This document shows, piece by piece, positions 55,181 through 64,000 of a stretch of DNA of 64,000 nucleotides; position 1 is the stretch's first letter, and every line of letters starts with the position of its first letter. This DNA comes from Planococcus beigongshangi (GTDB taxonomy: Bacteria > Bacillota > Bacilli > Bacillales_A > Planococcaceae). The stretch is from the NCBI RefSeq assembly GCF_016820495.1, contig NZ_JADHDU010000001.1:186257-250256 (forward strand), in the 5' to 3' direction. Both the position numbers and the translations under genes were made by a program. The notes beneath the pieces were generated by a model that saw nothing but the letters and a program-made list of their open reading frames with translations, did not search any database and was not told where the DNA came from.

Positions 55181-56100
55181 TGACACAGGTCCGTGATGAG
55201 TGGTTCCGTCCACTCGAAAAAGACGGAGATGAAAAAGAGCAAGTCGTCCGCCCATCTTTATCCTATTGGAAAGATGCATGGCGGCGGCTGAAGAAAAATA
55301 AATTGGCAATGGTCGGACTGGGCTTTCTGATCTTCTTGGCAGTCATGGCGATATTCGGCCCGATTCTGTCGCCTCACTCGGTGACGACGCAGGATCTTCC
55401 GAATCAAAACCAGCCGCCGAGCGGTACACATTGGTTCGGCACGGATGAAGCCGGACGCGATGTCTTTACGAGAACCTGGTATGGTGCACGGATTTCTCTG
55501 TTTGTGGGATTGATGGCTGCCTTGATCGATTTTACGATCGGCATCATCTACGGGGGCATCGCCGGATATAAAGGCGGCAGAACCGATACGCTCATGATGC
55601 GCATTGTCGAGATCCTTTACGGCTTGCCGTATTTGCTCGTGGTGATTTTATTGCTTGTCGTTATGGGTCCGAGTCTGACTACGATCATCATCGCCTTGAC
55701 CATCACCGGCTGGGTCGGCATGGCCCGGATTGTGCGGGGACAGGTGCTGCAGGTGAAAAACTATGAATTTGTGACGGCGTCGAAATCGTTTGGCGCGAAA
55801 ACGTCACGGATCATCCGAAAAAATCTGATTCCGAACGCCATGGGCCCGATCATTGTTCAAATGACATTGACGGTGCCGAGTGCGATTTTCGCTGAAGCGT
55901 TCCTGAGTTTCTTGGGGCTCGGGATCCAAGCCCCGTTCGCGAGTTGGGGCGTAATGGCGAATGATGCCTTGCCGGTCATCATTTCCGGTGACTGGTGGAG
56001 ATTATTCTTCCCGGCATTGTTCATTTCTTTGACGATGTTTGCATTTAACGTATTGGGTGACGGGCTGCAGGATGCGCTCGATCCGAAAATGAGGGGGTGA
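55180..56100 (+). CDS. dppC: Dipeptide ABC transporter permease DppC
   Basis: 306 residues: an N-terminal cytoplasmic stretch, then about six helices, with the HWFGTDEAGRDVFTR signature of OppC/DppC and the EAA loop YEFVTASKSFGAKTSRIIRK. The ATG at 55180 lies 7 bases after AAGGTG and overlaps the dppB stop; a GTG at 55177 is also in frame. Confidence 0.94.
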   Translation: MTQVRDEWFRPLEKDGDEKEQVVRPSLSYWKDAWRRLKKNKLAMVGLGFLIFLAVMAIFGPILSPHSVTTQDLPNQNQPPSGTHWFGTDEAGRDVFTRTWYGARISLFVGLMAALIDFTIGIIYGGIAGYKGGRTDTLMMRIVEILYGLPYLLVVILLLVVMGPSLTTIIIALTITGWVGMARIVRGQVLQVKNYEFVTASKSFGAKTSRIIRKNLIPNAMGPIIVQMTLTVPSAIFAEAFLSFLGLGIQAPFASWGVMANDALPVIISGDWWRLFFPALFISLTMFAFNVLGDGLQDALDPKMRG

Positions 56101-56104
56101 CAGC

Positions 56105-57241
56105 ATGACTGGCAAACAGATAGCAGATGAACTCTCACGTTCCCGACTTGAAGACGGAGCGGAAGCAGATCCAATAGAGCATGAAGGCAAACGGGGAAAA
56201 ATCGTTTCACCGAAAAAGAAACGGACAATTTCATCTGAAAAGATCCTGGAAGTGGAGGATCTCCACGTCACATTCAGTACGTACGGAGGAACGGTCCAGG
56301 CAGTGCGCGGCGTCACATTCGATCTATATAAGGGGGAAACGCTGGCGATCGTCGGCGAATCGGGCTGCGGAAAATCCGTGACTTCGAACGCCATCATGGG
56401 CCTCGTTGAACAGCCGCCCGGCAAGATCACTTCCAAAGGCGTTTACTTCAAATCAAAAAACCTGGCGAAACTGTCCAAAAAAGAGATGCGCAAAATCCAG
56501 GGTGTAGATATTTCGATGATTTTCCAGGATCCGATGACGGCGCTCAATCCGACCCTTACGATCGGGGAACAATTGACGGAAGGCGTCAAACAGCATAAGA
56601 AATTGAGCAATGCGGAAGCGAAGCAACGTGCCATCGAGATGCTGGCGCTTGTCGGAATCCCGAATCCCGATGAGCGGATGAAACAATATGCGCACCAATT
56701 TTCAGGCGGTATGCGGCAGCGCATCGTTATTGCGATTGCCCTGATCTGTGAACCGGAACTGCTGATTGCGGATGAACCGACAACGGCGCTCGATGTGACC
56801 ATCCAGGCGCAGATTCTGGAACTTTTTGAAGAAATCCAGATCAAGACGGGCGTTTCCATCATCCTGATCACGCACGATCTCGGGGTAGTTGCGAAGATTG
56901 CCGATCGCATCGCAGTCATGTATGCCGGCAAGATCATCGAAACCGGCACGAAGCGTGAAATTTTCTATACCCCGCAGCATCCATATACTAGAGGCTTATT
57001 GAATTCGGTGCCGCGTCTCGATCTGACCGGGGGAGAATTAAAGCCGATCGACGGCACGCCGCCCGATCTCTTTTCACCGCCTTCAGGCTGCCCATTTGCA
57101 GCGCGGTGCCCGTTTGCGATGGAAGTGTGTCAGGCCGTTTATCCGGATACGACCGAAAAATCGGAAACACACCGGGTCGACTGCTGGCTGCAGGACAGCC
57201 GGGCACAAAAATTGATCGACGAAGGGGCATTCGCCCGCTGA
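56105..57241 (+). CDS. dppD: Dipeptide ABC transporter ATPase DppD
   Basis: 378 residues. Walker [12 protein letters not shown], signature FSGGMRQR, Walker B LLIADEPTTALD, and the oligopeptide-type C terminus SPPSGCPFAARCPFAMEVC. The protein carries about 45 charged residues before the usual start (ILEVEDLHVTFSTYGG), longer than family norm; no better internal start with a ribosome site is seen. It pairs with YkfD (62530) to form the two-ATPase transporter. Confidence 0.93.
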   Translation: MTGKQIADELSRSRLEDGAEADPIEHEGKRGKIVSPKKKRTISSEKILEVEDLHVTFSTYGGTVQAVRGVTFDLYKGETLAIVGESGCGKSVTSNAIMGLVEQPPGKITSKGVYFKSKNLAKLSKKEMRKIQGVDISMIFQDPMTALNPTLTIGEQLTEGVKQHKKLSNAEAKQRAIEMLALVGIPNPDERMKQYAHQFSGGMRQRIVIAIALICEPELLIADEPTTALDVTIQAQILELFEEIQIKTGVSIILITHDLGVVAKIADRIAVMYAGKIIETGTKREIFYTPQHPYTRGLLNSVPRLDLTGGELKPIDGTPPDLFSPPSGCPFAARCPFAMEVCQAVYPDTTEKSETHRVDCWLQDSRAQKLIDEGAFAR

Positions 57242-57307
57242 TCCATTTGGCTGAAAGCGCCATTCGCGCATTCACATAGCAAGATATCAAACAAAGGGGG
57301 CTTTACG

Positions 57308-58951
57308 ATGAAAAAATGGCTGGTTTTATTTCTGATGGCAATGTTCGTGTTCGTTCTTGCAGCATGTACGGCAAGCGAAGATGCGGGCGAAGAAACACCG
57401 GATGAAGGCGGAGAAAGTACGGAAGGGACAACCGAATCCGGTGGGGACAAGATCCTGTTGCTGAACAACGGAGCAGAGCCGACATCATTCGATCCATCGA
57501 TCGGATTCGATGCGGTGTCCTGGTCAGCGCTCAACAACCTGATGGAAGGATTGACGCGTCTGGATGAAAGTTCACAGCCGGTTGAAGCGACGGCTGAAGC
57601 CATCGATATTTCGGAAGATGGATTGACTTACACATTCACAATCCGTGAAGAGGCAAACTGGTCGAACGGCGAACCGGTGACAGCCGGAGATTTCGTATTC
57701 GCTTGGCGCCATATGCTGGACCCGGAAACGGCTTCACCTGCTGCGTTCCTTGCTTACTTCATCGAAGGGGCGGAAGCATTTAACAGCGGAGAAGGGTCTG
57801 CTGAAGATGTAGCGGTCGTGGCGGAAGACGATAAAACATTGGTCGTGACGCTGACTGCACCAACGGAAGCATTCCTGAACATCATCACGAATCCGAGCTT
57901 CTTCCCGATCCATGAAGCGACGGCAGCCGAAAACCCGCAGTGGCACACGGAAGCGGAATCATTCGTCGGCAACGGGCCATTCAAATTGGCATCATGGAGC
58001 CACGATGAAAGTTTCACATTTGAAAAGAACGAAGAATACTGGGATGCCGAAGCGGTTAAATTGGACGGTGTCGAGTGGGAAATGGTAAACGATGAAAACA
58101 CGGAATATCAAATGTATGAAGCAGGCGACCTGGACGTTTCGAATGTTCCTTCTGAGCTTTCGGAACAGCTGATGGATTCACCGGACCTCGTGACACTTGA
58201 TCAGGCGGGTACGTATTTCTACCGTTATAACGTAGAGATGGAACCTTTCAACAATAAAAAAGTGCGTCAGGCGTTGGCATTTGCTGTCAACCAGGATGAC
58301 ATTGTTCAATACGTAACGAAAAATGGCGAGAAACCGGCTTATGGCTTCACTTCCTACGGTTTTGAAGGTCCGGACGGCACGGATTTCCGTGACGCTGCCG
58401 GCGACATTGTGAAATTCGACGCTGAAAAAGCGAAGCAATTGCTGGAAGAAGGAATGGCGGAAGAAGGCTGGGAAACTCTGCCGGAAATCACAATCACCTA
58501 TTCAACAAGCCCGTCACACCAAATCATTGCTGAGACATTGCAGGATCAGTTCAAACAAACATTGGACATCGATGTTAAATTGCAAAACGTGGAAAGCTCT
58601 GTATTTGCTGCAGATCAAAAAGAATTCAAATACCAGTTGTCACGTTCTTCATTCCTGTCCGATTATGCGGACCCTGTGAACGCATTGGAGAGCTTCATCA
58701 CTGGTTCTTCAATGAACCGCACGCAGTGGTCGAATCCGGAATTCGATCAATTGATCGCGGATGCAAAAACGGAAACGGATTCAGAAGCACGCTGGCAGAT
58801 GCTGATCGAAGCCGAGAAAATCCTGATGGACGAAATGCCGATCTTCCCGATCCATTTCTACAATCAGGTGCAGCTTGAAAAGGAGGGCGTGGAAGGCATT
58901 TTGCGCCACCCGGTCGGCTATATGGATCTGAAGTATGCGGATAAGAACTAA
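57308..58951 (+). CDS. dppE: Peptide-binding lipoprotein DppE
   Basis: 547 residues. Signal peptide with lipobox VLAAC, lipidated Cys20, followed by a Glu/Thr/Gly-rich linker, then a family 5 extracellular solute-binding domain (EPTSFDPSIGFD, VTAGDFVFAWRHMLDP). It captures murein tripeptides or dipeptides outside the membrane for DppBCD-YkfD. AAAGGGGG precedes the ATG. A family-1 repeat starts at the stop codon. Confidence 0.94.
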   Translation: MKKWLVLFLMAMFVFVLAACTASEDAGEETPDEGGESTEGTTESGGDKILLLNNGAEPTSFDPSIGFDAVSWSALNNLMEGLTRLDESSQPVEATAEAIDISEDGLTYTFTIREEANWSNGEPVTAGDFVFAWRHMLDPETASPAAFLAYFIEGAEAFNSGEGSAEDVAVVAEDDKTLVVTLTAPTEAFLNIITNPSFFPIHEATAAENPQWHTEAESFVGNGPFKLASWSHDESFTFEKNEEYWDAEAVKLDGVEWEMVNDENTEYQMYEAGDLDVSNVPSELSEQLMDSPDLVTLDQAGTYFYRYNVEMEPFNNKKVRQALAFAVNQDDIVQYVTKNGEKPAYGFTSYGFEGPDGTDFRDAAGDIVKFDAEKAKQLLEEGMAEEGWETLPEITITYSTSPSHQIIAETLQDQFKQTLDIDVKLQNVESSVFAADQKEFKYQLSRSSFLSDYADPVNALESFITGSSMNRTQWSNPEFDQLIADAKTETDSEARWQMLIEAEKILMDEMPIFPIHFYNQVQLEKEGVEGILRHPVGYMDLKYADKN

Positions 58952-59068
58952 AAGCGGAAACGGGCGTTCAGCTCCGACAGGCCTAAGACGGTCCGGCGGA
59001 GCGGCGTGTTTTCAGCCGCACAGACGGAGTGGCTTATGACCCGAGGAGTTGCCCGTTGCAGCTGGATA
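58950..59068 (+). repeat. Family-1 repeat after dppE
   Basis: Begins at the dppE stop with AAAAGCGGAAACGGGCG. Outer pairing AACGGGC/GCCCGTT, then AGCTCC/GGAGTT, then CCTAAG/CTTATG with one mismatch. The outer stem is the best of all copies. Confidence 0.8.
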
Positions 59069-59091
59069 GCAATAAAATCTTTTATAACCGA

Positions 59092-59409
59092 TGAAATCGC
59101 TCCAGGCAGACGCTTTCCGCAGGGAGCGGGCTGAGCCTCCTCGCTCGCTTCGCTACCTGCGGGGTCTCAGGACACGCTCTTAATCCTGCAGGAAAGACAT
59201 TGGCCGAAGCAGGCGAGGTCAAGTCTTTGCGACAAAGCCGGCGAAGCGGCGGAGGAGCACATGTTTGCACTTCGCTGCCTTGCGCTTATTCATCTGAGAG
59301 ACTTCTCTCAGCGCCAGCGTGGCTCTGGAGCAGGCGAATGCCGACCGGAGCAATAAGACGAGTGTTCTTCTCGGCTTATTGTGGGAACCTGGTCCATAGC
59401 GCCGAAGCG
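59092..59409. repeat. Cluster of other dispersed repeats between dppE and ldcA
   Basis: A GC-rich block with CCTCCTCGCTCGCTTCGCTA (to about 59170), a type common in Bacillales; a hairpin-plus-tail module, AAAGAC..TTG / CAAGTCTTT then GCGACAAAGCCGGCGAAGCG (59190-59261); and a reverse-oriented copy of the GCAATAAG/CTTATTG block (59311-59409). No gene is supported. Confidence 0.75.
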
Positions 59410-59465
59410 ATTAATTAGTAGAATCAAGACATAATCTTCTAGTGAGCGAGAAATAGAAACAAAGA

Positions 59466-59502
59466 AGAAACGCTCGGCCGAGCGCCGGGCGTTTCTGTTT
59501 TT
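59466..59502 (+). terminator. Terminator upstream of ldcA
   Basis: AGAAACGC pairs with GCGTTTCT around an inner CGGC/GCCG, followed by GTTTTT. It separates the dpp genes from the ykf genes. Confidence 0.82.
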
Positions 59503-59561
59503 CATTGAACAGGGATATACTGTCTGTTGAATGAAGAACAGAAAAAGAGGAGTGTTTGCGT

Positions 59562-60485
59562 ATGCGGAATTTGCCGAAACGATTGAAAAAAGGGGATACG
59601 GTCGGGGTGATTTCACCGTCGAGTCCGCCAAATCCGGAAAACCTGGAAAAGGCGCTGCCTTTTTTGGAAGAGCTTGGATTGAAAGTGAAGATGGGGAAAT
59701 CTGTACGTGAGAAATATGGCTATCTGGCAGGCGACGACGATGCGCGCCTTGCCGATTTGCACGACATGTTCGAAGATCCGGAAGTGGCGGGAATCATTTG
59801 CGCGGGAGGCGGATACGGCGCTGCGCGTTATGCGGACCGCATCGACTACGCGATGATCAAAGAGAATCCGAAAGTGTTCTGGGGCTATTCCGATATCACC
59901 TTCTTGCATACGGCGATCGGACAATACTCGGATTTGGTGACATTCCACGGTCCGATGCTTGCTTCAGATGTCGGGAAGGATACGTTCCATGAACGGAGCC
60001 GCCGCATGTTCGGCCAGCTGTTCAGCCCATTCGAACTGTTTTATTCCGAAGAAGTTTCAGAGCTGACGGCGCTTAGCGGCGGTGCGGCGGAAGGTGAATT
60101 GGTCGGCGGCAACCTGTCGTTGATTCGCAGTTCGATCGGCACGAAATTCGAATTGGACGTCAAAGGCAAGATCCTTTTGATAGAGGATATCGACGAAGAA
60201 CCGTACCAGGTGGATGAAATGCTCAACCAGCTCCGCATGGCCCGCAAATTCGATGAAGCGGCGGGCATTGTCATCGGCGACTTTAAAAACGCTGAGCCGA
60301 AAAAGCGGGAGAAATCATTGACGCTGGATCAGGTTTTTGAAAATTATTTCAGTGGCCTGCAAGTGCCGGTCGTCAAGGGCTTCAAGATCGGCCACTGCGA
60401 ACCGCATTTCTCAGTGCCGCTCGGCGTTAAGGCACGTCTCGATGCGGATAATAGATCATTGACGATTTTACCGGGAGTGGAATGA
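59562..60485 (+). CDS. ykfA: LD-carboxypeptidase (YkfA)
   Basis: Serine peptidase of family S66, 307 residues, that removes terminal D-Ala from murein tetrapeptides in the cytoplasm. The nucleophile Ser110 is in FWGYSDIT; Glu and His of the triad lie in IEDIDEEPYQVDE and KIGHCEPHFSVPLG. No signal peptide. The ATG at 59562 follows AAGAGGAG; a TTG at 59556 is too near. One base separates it from ykfB. Confidence 0.92.
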   Translation: MRNLPKRLKKGDTVGVISPSSPPNPENLEKALPFLEELGLKVKMGKSVREKYGYLAGDDDARLADLHDMFEDPEVAGIICAGGGYGAARYADRIDYAMIKENPKVFWGYSDITFLHTAIGQYSDLVTFHGPMLASDVGKDTFHERSRRMFGQLFSPFELFYSEEVSELTALSGGAAEGELVGGNLSLIRSSIGTKFELDVKGKILLIEDIDEEPYQVDEMLNQLRMARKFDEAAGIVIGDFKNAEPKKREKSLTLDQVFENYFSGLQVPVVKGFKIGHCEPHFSVPLGVKARLDADNRSLTILPGVE

Positions 60486-60486
60486 T

Positions 60487-61593
60487 ATGGCTGCGATAAA
60501 ATCCATTACAAGTTACCGGACTGCCGTGCCGTTGAAGAAACCCTTCAAAACGGCGCTGCGCACAGTGACTGTTGCGGAAGCTGTAGTCGTTCATATTTTG
60601 ACGGAAGACGGCCGGAGCGGGTTTGGTGAAGCTCCGCCGACCCACGTCATCACGGGTGATTCACTCGACAGCATCGAATTCGCTGTCGAGTTGATCGGCG
60701 CCGCCTTGATTGGCATGGATATCCGCCGGCGTGAAAAGGTTTTTCAAAAATTGCATGCATCGATGATCGGCAATACAAGCGCTAAAGCTGCGATTGATAC
60801 CGCCCTCTATGATTTGATGGCACAGGCGGCGGATATGCCACTCGTTGATTTCCTCGGCGGTTACCGCCATGAATTGGAAACGGATTTTACGGTATCGGTC
60901 AATTCACCGCAGGAAATGGCGGATGATGCCGGACAATACATAACAGAAGGGTTCGATGTGCTGAAGATCAAAGTGGGCATCGGGTCAGTCGAAGAAGATA
61001 TCAAACGGATCAAAGCGATCCGGGAAAAAGTGGGGTATGATGTGCTGCTCCGGCTTGATGCAAATCAGGGCTGGGAAGCGAAGTCAGCTGTGCGCGCTAT
61101 CCGCCGGATGGAAGACGCGGGACTTTCGATCGAATTGATCGAACAGCCGGTTCATGCCAAAGACATTGAAGGCCTGAAGTTCGTCACCGATAACACGATG
61201 ACCGATATCATGGCGGATGAAAGCATCTTTTCGCCGAAAGATGCGCTGCGGGTGCTGCAGCTGCGTGCCGCGGACCTGATCAATATCAAATTGATGAAAG
61301 CGGGCGGAATCCATCAGGCGCTGAAGATCAATGCGCTGGCGGAAGCTTACGGAGTCAATTGCATGACCGGCAGTATGATCGAAACGAAATTGGGGGTCGG
61401 GGCAGCGGCGCATTTTGCGGCCAGCCAGCCGAACATCACCCGCTTCGATTTCGATCCGCCACTGATGCTGAAGGAAGATCTGTTGCCGGGCGGCATCGAA
61501 TATGAAGGGAAGACGATCCGTTTTCCTGAAAAATCGGGACTCGGCATCGACAGCGATTTATTTCTTAAACGACTAAAAGGACGGAGTGGATGA
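60487..61593 (+). CDS. ykfB: L-Ala-D/L-Glu epimerase
   Basis: Enolase-superfamily enzyme of 368 residues that converts L-Ala-D-Glu from murein into L-Ala-L-Glu. Catalytic lysines Lys160, Lys162 (DVLKIKVGIG) and Lys268 (LINIKLM), and metal ligands Asp191, Glu219 and Asp244 are all in place and nearly identical in numbering to the B. subtilis enzyme. Confidence 0.94.
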   Translation: MAAIKSITSYRTAVPLKKPFKTALRTVTVAEAVVVHILTEDGRSGFGEAPPTHVITGDSLDSIEFAVELIGAALIGMDIRRREKVFQKLHASMIGNTSAKAAIDTALYDLMAQAADMPLVDFLGGYRHELETDFTVSVNSPQEMADDAGQYITEGFDVLKIKVGIGSVEEDIKRIKAIREKVGYDVLLRLDANQGWEAKSAVRAIRRMEDAGLSIELIEQPVHAKDIEGLKFVTDNTMTDIMADESIFSPKDALRVLQLRAADLINIKLMKAGGIHQALKINALAEAYGVNCMTGSMIETKLGVGAAAHFAASQPNITRFDFDPPLMLKEDLLPGGIEYEGKTIRFPEKSGLGIDSDLFLKRLKGRSG

Positions 61594-61595
61594 AA

Positions 61596-62540
61596 ATGTA
61601 CCAGACCGAATCGACAGTGTGGGTCTGCAGTGTACCAGTGGCGACTGTCTGGACGAGTCCGGAAAGCGTCCGGGAAGTCGACGCCCACGGCACTGGGGAA
61701 ACCGTCAGGATCAATAAATGGATTGAAACGATGAATGAACTGGAAAATCATGATTTGACCCATAGCGGCCGCATCCAGACGCAATTGCTGTACGGGGAAC
61801 CGGTGGTTTTGGGGGAAGTGCTGGACGGCTGGGCGAAAATCGTTGCCGTCTGGCAGCCGAGCAGCAAAGATGAGCGCGGGTATCCAGGGTGGGTGCCTTT
61901 GCATCAGCTGAAAGAAACGACGGTAATGGATGAAATGGGCTATGTTCGGGTAACGGTGCCGAAAGCGCAATTATGGTCAAACCGCTCGAAACCGCTTCTG
62001 GTCGTGCCGTTCAATACGATTCTGCCTGTCAAACAAAAGGGGGAGTCGATCTGTGTTCAGACTCCGCAAGGCGAAGCTTTCATCAAAGCGGAAGCGGTGC
62101 AGTTTATTCCTTCGATCGACAGGATTCCAGCAGGCAGCGGCCATAACATTGCGCAGCTGGCAGAGGATTTTCTTGATCTGCAGTATTTCTGGGGAGGCAT
62201 GTCGAGCTACGGCTATGATTGTTCCGGCCTCAGCTATAATATGCTGAAGGCGAACGGCATCATCATCCCGCGGGATGCCCATGACCAGGCAGCGGCAGGC
62301 GACGGGATCGATAAGGACAATCAAGAGGATTGGCACATCGGAGATCTTTTGTTTTTCGCATACGAAGAAGGTAAAGGAAGGATCCATCATGTCGGCATCT
62401 ATTACGGCAATGGGCAGATGATCCATTCCCCGACTCCCGGAAAAGCCATTGAAATCATCGAGCTGGCCGGCACGGTCCATGAAAAGGAATTGTGTGCGGT
62501 GCGCAGGTTCATACAGGAGGAATACAACCATGACAACTGA
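61596..62540 (+). CDS. ykfC: Gamma-D-glutamyl-L-diamino acid endopeptidase YkfC (NlpC/P60)
   Basis: 314 residues: two SH3b domains (to about 170) and a C-terminal NlpC/P60 domain with nucleophile Cys209 ([10 protein letters not shown]), catalytic His in RIHHVGIYY and a third polar residue in MIHSP. It cuts L-Ala-gamma-D-Glu from diaminopimelate. No signal peptide, so it works on imported peptides. The ATG at 61596 is 9 bases after GGAG; an ATG at 61590 overlapping the ykfB stop is also possible. Confidence 0.91.
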   Translation: MYQTESTVWVCSVPVATVWTSPESVREVDAHGTGETVRINKWIETMNELENHDLTHSGRIQTQLLYGEPVVLGEVLDGWAKIVAVWQPSSKDERGYPGWVPLHQLKETTVMDEMGYVRVTVPKAQLWSNRSKPLLVVPFNTILPVKQKGESICVQTPQGEAFIKAEAVQFIPSIDRIPAGSGHNIAQLAEDFLDLQYFWGGMSSYGYDCSGLSYNMLKANGIIIPRDAHDQAAAGDGIDKDNQEDWHIGDLLFFAYEEGKGRIHHVGIYYGNGQMIHSPTPGKAIEIIELAGTVHEKELCAVRRFIQEEYNHDN

Positions 62541-63495
62541 GACTCTATTATCCGTAAAAGACCTGAAGCGCCATTTTGATCTTGGCAAAGGAAGTACGCT
62601 GAAAGCGGTCGATGGCATTTCGTTTGATATTAAACGGGGTGAAACGTTTGGGCTTGTCGGCGAATCGGGCTGCGGCAAATCGACCGCCGGACGCACGATC
62701 ATGGGGCTTTACAGCAACACCGACGGCTCCGTCGAATATGATGGAGTCGATATCCATAAAATGTCGGAAAAAGAACGTTTCGATTATCTGCGCAATATGC
62801 AGATGATTTTCCAGGATCCCTATGCGTCGCTTAATCCGCGTTCGACCGTATTCGAAATCATTGCGGAGCCCATGCAGGTCCATGGCCTCCATAAGGATAA
62901 AAAATCCTTGCAGGCACGCGTCCATCAATTGCTTGAAGACGTCGGCCTGAACCGGGATCACGCGAACCGCTATCCGCATGAATTTTCGGGAGGCCAGCGC
63001 CAGCGCATCGGCATCGCACGAGCTTTGGCACTGGATCCGGATTTCATCATTGCAGATGAGCCGATTTCGGCACTGGATGTCTCGGTACAGGCGCAGGTCG
63101 TTATGCTGCTGCAGAAATTGCAGAAGGAAAAAGGGCTGACATATCTGTTCATCGCCCACGATCTCAGCATGGTCAAATACATCTCCGACCGCATCGCCGT
63201 CATGTATCTGGGGCATATGGTCGAACTCACGACATCTGACCGTCTTTATGAAAATCCGCTTCACCCTTATACCTCGGCACTTTTATCCGCCATCCCGATC
63301 CCGGATCCGGATATCGAAGAAGCGCGTGAACGTGTCATTCTGGAAGGGGAGTTGCCAAGCCCGATCAATCCGCCGAGCGGCTGTGTCTTCCGTACCCGCT
63401 GCCCGCATGCGATGGCCGTCTGTGCGGAAAAGGTTCCGGTATGGCAGGAGCAGGAGCCGGGGCACTTTGTCGCGTGCCATTTATACGAACAATAA
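62530..63495 (+). CDS. ykfD: Oligopeptide ABC transporter ATPase YkfD
   Basis: OppF/DppF-type ATPase of 321 residues. Walker [12 protein letters not shown], signature FSGGQRQR, Walker [12 protein letters not shown], and C-terminal [15 protein letters not shown]. It supplies the second ATPase for DppBC, although it lies at the far end of the ykf genes. The start lies 9 bases after AGGAGG and overlaps ykfC by 11 bases. Confidence 0.93.
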   Translation: MTTETLLSVKDLKRHFDLGKGSTLKAVDGISFDIKRGETFGLVGESGCGKSTAGRTIMGLYSNTDGSVEYDGVDIHKMSEKERFDYLRNMQMIFQDPYASLNPRSTVFEIIAEPMQVHGLHKDKKSLQARVHQLLEDVGLNRDHANRYPHEFSGGQRQRIGIARALALDPDFIIADEPISALDVSVQAQVVMLLQKLQKEKGLTYLFIAHDLSMVKYISDRIAVMYLGHMVELTTSDRLYENPLHPYTSALLSAIPIPDPDIEEARERVILEGELPSPINPPSGCVFRTRCPHAMAVCAEKVPVWQEQEPGHFVACHLYEQ

Positions 63496-63529
63496 ATTTT
63501 ATACAAGCAGAACTAAAAAATTTAGATAT

Positions 63530-63612
63530 ACATTGCTTCGGCACTCTGGACAAAGCTCCGGTAATAAGCCGGAAGACCACTCGTCTTCTCCCTGGTCGGC
63601 ATTGGTCTGCTC
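63530..63612 (+). repeat. Diverged copy of the GCAATAAG-block repeat
   Basis: GCTTCGGCACTCTGGACAAA through GGTAATAAGCCGGAAGACCA to CTGGTCGGCATTGGTCTGCTC, like 46978-47062, but the hairpin arms no longer pair fully. Confidence 0.7.
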
Positions 63613-63680
63613 TATATCTTGAGAAATCTCTGTTTATACTTACACTCAAGTGTTTCATTAATGATAATTCTCCGCTTTTA

Positions 63681-63689
63681 TGATATAAT
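63681..63689 (+). promoter_or_regulatory. Extended -10 promoter of the DUF2187 gene
   Basis: TGATATAAT, 38 bases before the start; no clear -35 box. Confidence 0.4.
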
Positions 63690-63727
63690 AAACAGATACT
63701 GTTTCTTAAAGAGAGGCGTGGATAGCA

Positions 63728-63952
63728 ATGGCATTTCAACCACATGAAAAAGAAGTATCGGAATTCGTAGCGGCCCGGCGCATCGGAGAATGGATCACAT
63801 TCTCACGCAATAACGTCGAGGTATCAGGAACTATTTTTAAAATCATGGACAACTCGGTGATCGTTGAAATTTCACCGGAAGATGCAAAGGAAATCGGCGC
63901 AGCTTCCAACATGACCGTGATCTCACATAAGAAATATACACCAGTCGAATAA
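63728..63952 (+). CDS. YkvS-like DUF2187 protein
   Basis: 74 residues. The central SGTIFKIMDNSVIVEIS and the end TVISHKKYTPVE match the DUF2187/YkvS family, small beta-barrel proteins of unknown function. AGAGAGGCG precedes the ATG, and a terminator follows, so it is a single-gene unit. Confidence 0.8.
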   Translation: MAFQPHEKEVSEFVAARRIGEWITFSRNNVEVSGTIFKIMDNSVIVEISPEDAKEIGAASNMTVISHKKYTPVE

Positions 63953-63962
63953 TTCAGCCAAA

Positions 63963-63990
63963 ACTCCTGTCAGCCGCAGGGGTTTTTTCT
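63963..63990 (+). terminator. Terminator after the DUF2187 gene
   Basis: AACTCCTG pairs with CAGGGGTT and is followed by TTTTTTCTTT. Confidence 0.85.
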
Positions 63991-64000
63991 TTGGGCTTTT

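Noticed and set aside
59200..59418. Open frames on both strands between dppE and ldcA
   Set aside because: They lie wholly in dispersed repeats and have no start signals.

Overview
The window is a piece of a Bacillales chromosome with moderate GC. Its gene order largely follows the Bacillus subtilis ywjF-acdA-rpoE-pyrG-spo0F-fba-tal-murAB-rho-glpX-rpmE-tdk-prfA-prmC-ywlC-ywlE-rpiB-glyA-upp-atp-murAA-mbl-fabZ-ssb-ywqAB neighbourhood, although glpX lies before rho here. The best guess is a non-spore-forming member of the Planococcaceae (Planococcus/Planomicrobium-like). The sporulation genes that sporulating relatives carry here (spoIIR before ywlC; spoIID, spoIIQ and spoIIID between murAA and mbl) are absent, while the phosphorelay gene spo0F is kept. 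Assignment to the genus is an inference from layout and repeat content.

1-10.8 kb: a short- and branched-chain acyl-CoA module. It holds a membrane FeS reductase (truncated by the window edge), a thiolase behind a perfect catabolite-responsive element, 3-hydroxybutyryl-CoA dehydrogenase, two acyl-CoA dehydrogenases, a TetR regulator and a fused isobutyryl-CoA mutase. 11-28 kb: core housekeeping genes: RNA polymerase delta, CTP synthase with a recognisable CTP-sensing attenuator, Spo0F, aldolase, transaldolase, MurAB, FBPase II, Rho, L31, thymidine kinase, RF1 and its methylase, the tRNA t6A enzyme, arginine phosphatase, RpiB and GlyA. 28-30 kb: a PAS(LOV-like)-GAF-degenerate GGDEF-EAL protein. 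30-41 kb: upp, UDP-GlcNAc 2-epimerase and the whole F1Fo ATP synthase operon. 41-47 kb: MurAA, Mbl, FabZ, YwpF and SSB. 47-53 kb: a leftward SWIM/SNF2 operon and small unknown genes. 53-63.5 kb: the dppABCDE and ykfABCD genes for import and breakdown of murein peptides, behind a promoter with a CodY-like box. The window ends with a DUF2187 gene.

The main thing that ordinary annotation misses is the intergenic DNA. At least nine copies of a ~120-bp element, all on the + strand and all starting within a few bases of a stop codon or of the preceding copy, fold as one long interrupted hairpin. Its stems change in a compensatory way between copies. One copy sits between atpE and atpF, and four perfect-period tandem copies lie between atpG and atpD. 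A second module, a variable hairpin followed by a nearly invariant 30-base tail, and a MITE-like composite with near-matching terminal inverted repeats occur elsewhere, including inside the pyrG leader. Some copies are hybrids of the first two modules. No CRISPR array, tRNA, rRNA, transposase or phage gene was seen.
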